Of a stretch of 64,000 bases of DNA, positions 57,687-64,000 are shown one piece after another (the stretch's first letter is position 1; each line of letters begins with the position of its first letter). The notes under the pieces are model-generated. The model was not told where the DNA came from and ran no database searches. It saw nothing but the letters and a program-made list of their open reading frames with translations. The position numbers were made by a program, and so were the translations under genes. Location: NCBI RefSeq assembly GCF_038502225.1, contig NC_091293.1, positions 3,912,658 through 3,976,657 of the forward strand, written 5' to 3'. The DNA comes from Cherax quadricarinatus. Taxonomy: Eukaryota > Arthropoda > Malacostraca > Decapoda > Parastacidae.

Positions 57687-57742
57687 TGTGTGGTGTGTGT
57701 GTGTGTGCGTGTGTGTGTGTGCGTGCGTGTGTGTATGTGTGT

Positions 57743-57785
<43 letters not shown>

Positions 57786-57845
57786 TATGTGTGTGTGTGT
57801 GGTGTGCGTGCGTATATGTGTGTGGTGTGCGTGCGTATATGTATG
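57356..57845 (+). repeat. Long interrupted (TG)n, about 490 bp
   Basis: TG with frequent CG, TA and GG interruptions, indicating an older tract. No gene. 57846-58090 is unassigned AT-rich sequence. Confidence 0.9.
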
Positions 57846-58091
57846 CACCTTTCTGTATAGACTAACACAAAGGTACATATAAATGCAATGTTTAAAAATG
57901 AAATGCTTAATGGGAATGATAACGGACACATGCAACACAGAGTGATATCCCACCTACGTTATTCTGACCCATAGAGAAAAAATGTTAACTTTTAGCCCTG
58001 AAAATTGCATTCACACAACCAATCGCAATTTTAAAAGCTTTCATATATATCCCTTTATCTTTTCAAACAGTAAATTTTGCAACTTTCTTGT

Positions 58092-58290
<199 letters not shown>

Positions 58291-58304
58291 TATATCTTTC
58301 TTTC

Positions 58305-58969
<665 letters not shown>

Positions 58970-59061
58970 TGCAATAAGATCACAGTAAACAGGTGATTTC
59001 AGAATATGCAAAACAACCACTCTGAAAGAATAGAGAAATTCCAAGCGCTTTCGTGACTACT

Positions 59062-59063
<2 letters not shown>
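58970..59063 (-). repeat. Dispersed short repeat S, longest copy
   Basis: On the minus strand: GTAGTCACGAAAGCGCTTGG ... GTTGTTTTGCATATTCTG ... TGTTTACTGTGATCTTATTG. (TA)n lies on both sides. Compare 45612-45675 and 61499-61543. Confidence 0.75.
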
Positions 59064-59146
<83 letters not shown>

Positions 59147-59162
59147 TTCAACACACCGGCCG

Positions 59163-59194
<32 letters not shown>

Positions 59195-59320
59195 TATATT
59201 TATATATATATATATATATACATATATTTATATATATATATATACGTATATATATTTATATACGTATATATATTTATATATATATATATATATACATATA
59301 TATATGTACATATATATATA

Positions 59321-59403
<83 letters not shown>
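59064..59403 (+). repeat. (TA)n with embedded fragments
   Basis: TA dinucleotides broken by a 20-base piece of repeat R at 59145-59164 and by CA, TTTA and CGTA interruptions. Confidence 0.92.
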
Positions 59404-60699
<1,296 letters not shown>

Positions 60700-60700
<1 letters not shown>

Positions 60701-61498
60701 TGTTCCTCATCCTCATATCCGACATAGACAAGGATGTCAGCCACAGCACCGTGTCTTCCTTTGCAGATGACACCCGAATGTGCATGACAGTGTCTTCCAT
60801 TGCAGACACTGCAAGGCTCCAGGCGGACATCAACCAAATCTTTCAGTGGGCTGCAGAAAACAATATGAGAAATTTCAATTACTCAGATATGGTAAACACG
60901 AGGAAATTAAATCTTCATCAGAGTACAAAACAAATTCTGGCCACAAAATAGAGCGAAACACCAACGTCAAAGACCTGGGAGTGATCATGTTGGAGGATCT
61001 CACCTTCAAGGACCATAACATTGTATCAATCGCATCTGCTAGAAAAATGACAGGATGGATAATGAGAACCTTCAAAACTAGGGAGGCCAAGCCCATGATG
61101 ACACTCTTCAGATCACTTGTTCTATCTAGGTTGGAATATTGCTGCACACTAACAGCACCTTTCAAGGCAGGTAAAATTGCTGACCTAGAAAATGTACAGA
61201 GAACCTTCACGGCGCGCATAACGGAGATAAAACACCTCAATTAGTGGGAGCGCTTGAGGTTCCTAAACCTGTATTCCTTGGAACGCAGGCGGGAGAGATA
61301 CATGATTATATACACCTGGAAAATCCTAGAGGGACTAGTACCGAACTTGCACACGAAAATCACTCACTACGAAAGCAAAAGACTTGGCAGACGATGCAAC
61401 ATCCCCCCAATGAAAAGCAGGGGTGTCACTAGCACGTTAAGAGACCATACAATAAGTGTCAGGGGCCCGAGACTGTTCAACTGCCTCCCAGCATACAT
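60700..61498 (+). pseudogene. CCCH-LINE RT fragment (motif C to thumb)
   Basis: 60700-60951: SSFADDTRMCMTVSSIADTA (motif C, both Asp present) and RLQADINQIFQWAAENNMR. A one-base difference at about 60868 shifts the frame. 60780-61244: TNSGHKIERNTNVKDLGVIM, KPMMTLFRSLVLSRLEYCCT, PFKAGKIADLENVQRTFTAR. It continues after a TAG at 61242 with RFLNLYSLERRRERYMIIYT and GRRCNIPPMKSRGVTSTLRD. Confidence 0.85.
60701..61498 (+). mobile_element. CCCH-LINE fragment truncated at both ends
   Basis: It begins in RT motif B/C (LFLILISDIDKDVSHSTVSS) and stops before the 3' end (NCLPAYI). Truncation at both sides is unusual for target-primed insertion and suggests a deletion, recombination or a chimera in (TA)n-rich DNA. 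Confidence 0.8.
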
Positions 61499-61538
61499 AA
61501 GCGCTTGGAATTTCTCTATTCTTTCAGAGTGGTTGTTT

Positions 61539-61543
<5 letters not shown>
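61499..61543 (+). repeat. Dispersed short repeat S, copy 3
   Basis: AAGCGCTTGGAATTTCTCTA ... GTGGTTGTTTTGCATATATA, leading into (TA)n. Confidence 0.75.

Positions 61544-61630
<87 letters not shown>
61544..61630 (+). repeat. (TA)n, about 87 bp
   Basis: Pure TA dinucleotides, directly before TIR element T. Confidence 0.95.
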
Positions 61631-61636
<6 letters not shown>

Positions 61637-62024
61637 GTGCCGAATATGTAAAACTGGTCAGTTAGCGAGAACTCATTTAAAATTAAGTCCTTTCTAAAAA
61701 TTTCTCTTATACGTTTAAAGATAATTTTTTTTCATTAATGTTAATGTAAAAATTTTTAATTTTGCTCCAAAAGAATCATAGAAAACTTACCTAACCTTAT
61801 TATAACAAGAACAATTTATTTTAGCCTAACCCAACCAAATATATTTTAGATTTGTTTACAATAATTTAATACTAAACAAACACAGTGAAATATAATTTTT
61901 TCGTTAGGTTCAGAATGATTTTGGCGAAATTATTGCATACACAAATTTTCGCTTGTCCTATATGGCAAGATGAGCGTTGCTATTTAAGCCAAGATTGCAA
62001 GTTCTGCCTATTCGGCACGACATA
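61631..62024 (+). mobile_element. TIR element T, complete copy (394 bp)
   Basis: The 16-bp ends TATGTCGTGCCGAATA (61631-61646) and TATTCGGCACGACATA (62009-62024) are perfect inverted complements. The AT-rich interior has no frame. Three copies in the window all lie at (TA)n, so a TA target duplication is possible but cannot be told from the microsatellite. It resembles a MITE. The superfamily is not clear. Confidence 0.88.
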
Positions 62025-62205
62025 TACAAATATTTGTAAGGGTTATCCCTGACCTTCGACGTAGTGGTTGGGTTGTTTGGGGTTGCGATGGTTGCGTCAG
62101 CTACTGGTTGCCTCATGGTCGACTAGTTTTAATTAATCACCAAATTCTCATGGTTCCTACTGTTTGCAGTGATGATGATGCTGCTGCCTTCTCTGCTCTC
62201 ATTGT
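62025..62205. other. Unassigned stretch before the 40-bp array
   Basis: About 180 bases, nothing recognised. Confidence 0.6.
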
Positions 62206-64000
62206 CTGCAGTACTACCTGGTGTTTAGTACTCTGCTTTCATGTTTGCAGTACTACCTGGTGTTTAGTACTCTGCTTTCATGTTTGCAGTACTACCTGGT
62301 GTTTAGTACTCTGCTTTCATGTTTGCAGTACTACCTGGTGTTTAGTACTCTGCTTTCATGTTTGCAGTACTACCTGGTGTTTAGTACTCTGCTTTCATTG
62401 TTTTCAGTACTACCTGGTGTTTAGTACTCTGCTCTCAATGTCTGCAGTACTACCTGGTGTTTAGTACTCTGCTCTCAATGTCTGCAGTACTACCTGGTGT
62501 TTAGTACTCTGCTTTCATGTTTGCAGTACTACCTGGTGTTTAGTACTCTGCATTCGTGTTTGCAGTACTACCTGGTGTTTAGTACTCTGCTTTCATTGTC
62601 TGCAGTACTACCTGGTGTTTAGTACTCTGCTTTCATTGTCTGCAGTACTACCTGGTGTTTAGTACTCTGCTTTCATTGTCTGCAGTACTACCTGGTGTTT
62701 AGTACTCTGCTTTCATTGTCTGCAGTACTACCTGGTGTTTAGTACTCTGCTTTCATTGTCTGCAGTACTACCTGGTGTTTAGTACTCTGCTTTCATTGTC
62801 TGAAGTACTACCTGGTGTTTAGTACTCTGCTTTCATTGTTTGCAGCACTACCTGGTGTTCAGTACTCTACTTTCATTGTTTGCCGGGCTGCTTGGTGTTC
62901 AGTACTCTGATTTCATTGCAGTGCTACCTGGTGTTAAGTACTCTGCTTTCACTGTTTGCAGTACCACCTTGTGTTTACTACTCTACTTTTATTGTCTACA
63001 GTACTACCTGGTGTTCAGTACTCTGCTTAAATTGTTTGCTGTAATACCTGGCGCTCAGTACTCTGCTTTCATTGGTTGCAGTACTACCTGGTGTTCAGTA
63101 CTCTGCTTTCATTGTCTGCAGTACTACCTGGTGATTTGTGCTCTGCTTTCGTTGTCTGCAGTATTACCTTCTGTTTAGTACTTTGCTTTCATTGTTTGCA
63201 GCACTACCTGGTGTTCGGTACTCTGCTTTCGTTGTTTGCAGTACTACCTGGTGTTCAGTACTCTGCTTTCGTTGTCTGCAGTACTATCTGGTGTTCAGTA
63301 CTCTACTCTCATTGTTTACAGTACTACCTGGTGTTCAGTACTCTACTTTCGTTGTTTGCAGTACTACCTGGTGTTCAGTACTCTACTCTCATTGTTTACA
63401 GTACTACCTGGTATTCAGTACTCTGCTTTCATTGTCTCAAGTACTACCTGGTGATCAGTACTCTACTTTCATTGTTTACAGTAGTACCTGGTGTTCAGTA
63501 CTCTGCTGTCATTGTCTGCAGTAATACCTGATGTTCGGTATTATACTTTCATTTGCTGCAGTACTACCTGGTGTTCAGTTCCCTATACGCAAAATGGCTG
63601 ATGATCAGTACTTTGTTTTGATTGTCTGCAGTACTGACTGGTTATTATTATTATTAAAGATTAGCCGGTATTCTCCCGGCCCGGGCCTTTTCCAGGTGGT
63701 GGCCCGGCCTTGGCTCCCTCTTTAGGGAGTGTCTGAGACCTAAGTCTCCCATGGGAGGAGGCACAAGTACCTCCTCATCTTTGGGACCAACTGTCCCCAG
63801 GCCTAGCCACAAGCTAGGCCTCTCTGGTCTGCCATCCCCGCCCCAAGGGGGCAAATGGGAATGATAGTCTTATGAGCTAAAGGCTCGGGCTCAGGCACCT
63901 ACCCTACCCTAGAAGGGTTAGGCATGGTATCGATGATCGTACTGACTGGTGTTCTCTACGCATTACTGGCTGCCGTTCATTACTTCGATTGTTTACTGTG
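62206..64000 (+). repeat. 40-bp minisatellite, about 36 units, interrupted by a SINE
   Basis: The unit is TGCAGTACTACCTGGTGTTT then AGTACTCTGCTTTCATTGTC. Early units (62206-62560) are often 39 bp (TTTCATGT end). Later ones (from about 62850) are more diverged (GTGTTC for GTGTTT, CTACTTTC for CTGCTTTC). Because 40 is not a multiple of three, each frame cycles LQYYLVFSTLLS, AVLPGVQYSAF and CSTTWCSVLCFHC. These frames are not genes. It continues degenerately after the SINE to the window end. Confidence 0.93.
63631..63950 (-). mobile_element. SINE with (TAA)n tail and perfect 12-bp target duplication
   Basis: The body 63643-63938 (296 bp) is bounded by GTACTGACTGGT at 63631-63642 and 63939-63950. 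On the minus strand it starts GATCATCGATACCATGCCTA, contains TTTAGCTCATAAGACTATC (weak A-box similarity) and a GC-rich GGCCGGGCCACCACCTGG part, and ends CTAATCTTT(AATAA)-type TAA repeats next to the duplication. Orientation, tail and duplication are those of a LINE-mobilised SINE. The parental RNA gene is not identified. Confidence 0.85.

Noticed and set aside
62206..63640. Leu/Tyr/Cys-rich frames that look like a repetitive membrane protein
   Set aside because: The 40-bp unit shifts frame each repeat, giving the same three peptides in every frame. The frames end at random variants.

Overview
This is eukaryotic intergenic DNA made almost entirely of transposable elements, microsatellites and minisatellites. 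No conventional host gene is recognisable. The mix of CR1-type LINEs ending in (CA)n tails, a CR1 element with an esterase ORF1, Penelope-like elements with GIY-YIG nucleases, very long (TG)n, (TA)n and (GA)n tracts and a SINE with a (TAA)n tail suggests a decapod crustacean, perhaps a crayfish. That is an inference from memory of such genomes, not from a search. A run of 100 N at 36415-36514 marks a scaffold gap of unknown size.

Layout. 1-25.6 kb: minus-strand copies of one CR1-like LINE family (here 'CR1-CA'), from near full length (about 11.4-17.15 kb) to short 3' fragments chained through (TG)n tracts. Between them lie a 27-bp minisatellite (8.3-9.4 kb), a related 54-bp higher-order array (9.6-10.5 kb), the C-terminal coding end of a Tigger/pogo-like transposase split by a small piggyBac-like MITE (10.5-11.2 kb), and a 39-bp minisatellite that grew inside a LINE reverse-transcriptase reading frame (23.4-25.3 kb). 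25.6-32.6 kb: a second CR1-type family ('CR1-EST') with an SGNH-esterase ORF1. A nearly intact 4.1-kb copy (about 28143-32273) sits inside an older copy of the same family. 32.6-37.4 kb: Penelope-like elements, including a head-to-head inverted pair, a 34-bp minisatellite grown inside a GIY-YIG reading frame, and hammerhead-like motifs. 38.3-41.8 kb: a LINE with N-terminal zinc-finger residues and a putative C-terminal restriction-like endonuclease, with (TA)n on both sides. 42.3-45.5 kb: a decayed LINE with a CCCH-finger ORF1 and a second, decayed inverted Penelope pair. 46.3-48.3 kb: plus-strand CR1-CA fragments chained by (CA)n. 48.3-51.4 kb: a 2.7-kb non-coding LTR retrotransposon inserted in a TIR element, carrying seven CRE-like TGACGTCA palindromes. 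51.8-57.8 kb: more CR1-CA with a nested CR1-EST relative. 58-62 kb: short repeats separated by (TA)n, a fold-back copy of the restriction-endonuclease LINE, and a complete 394-bp TIR element. 62.2-64 kb: a 40-bp minisatellite interrupted by a SINE with a perfect 12-bp target duplication.

The parts do not form a host pathway. What links them is repeat biology: elements inserted into the tails or bodies of others, and minisatellites arising inside retroelement coding sequence. The most active-looking reading frames are the CR1-EST ORF1/ORF2 (one stop and one frameshift), the plus-strand Penelope ORF (truncated only at its last residues) and the restriction-endonuclease LINE (one frameshift).
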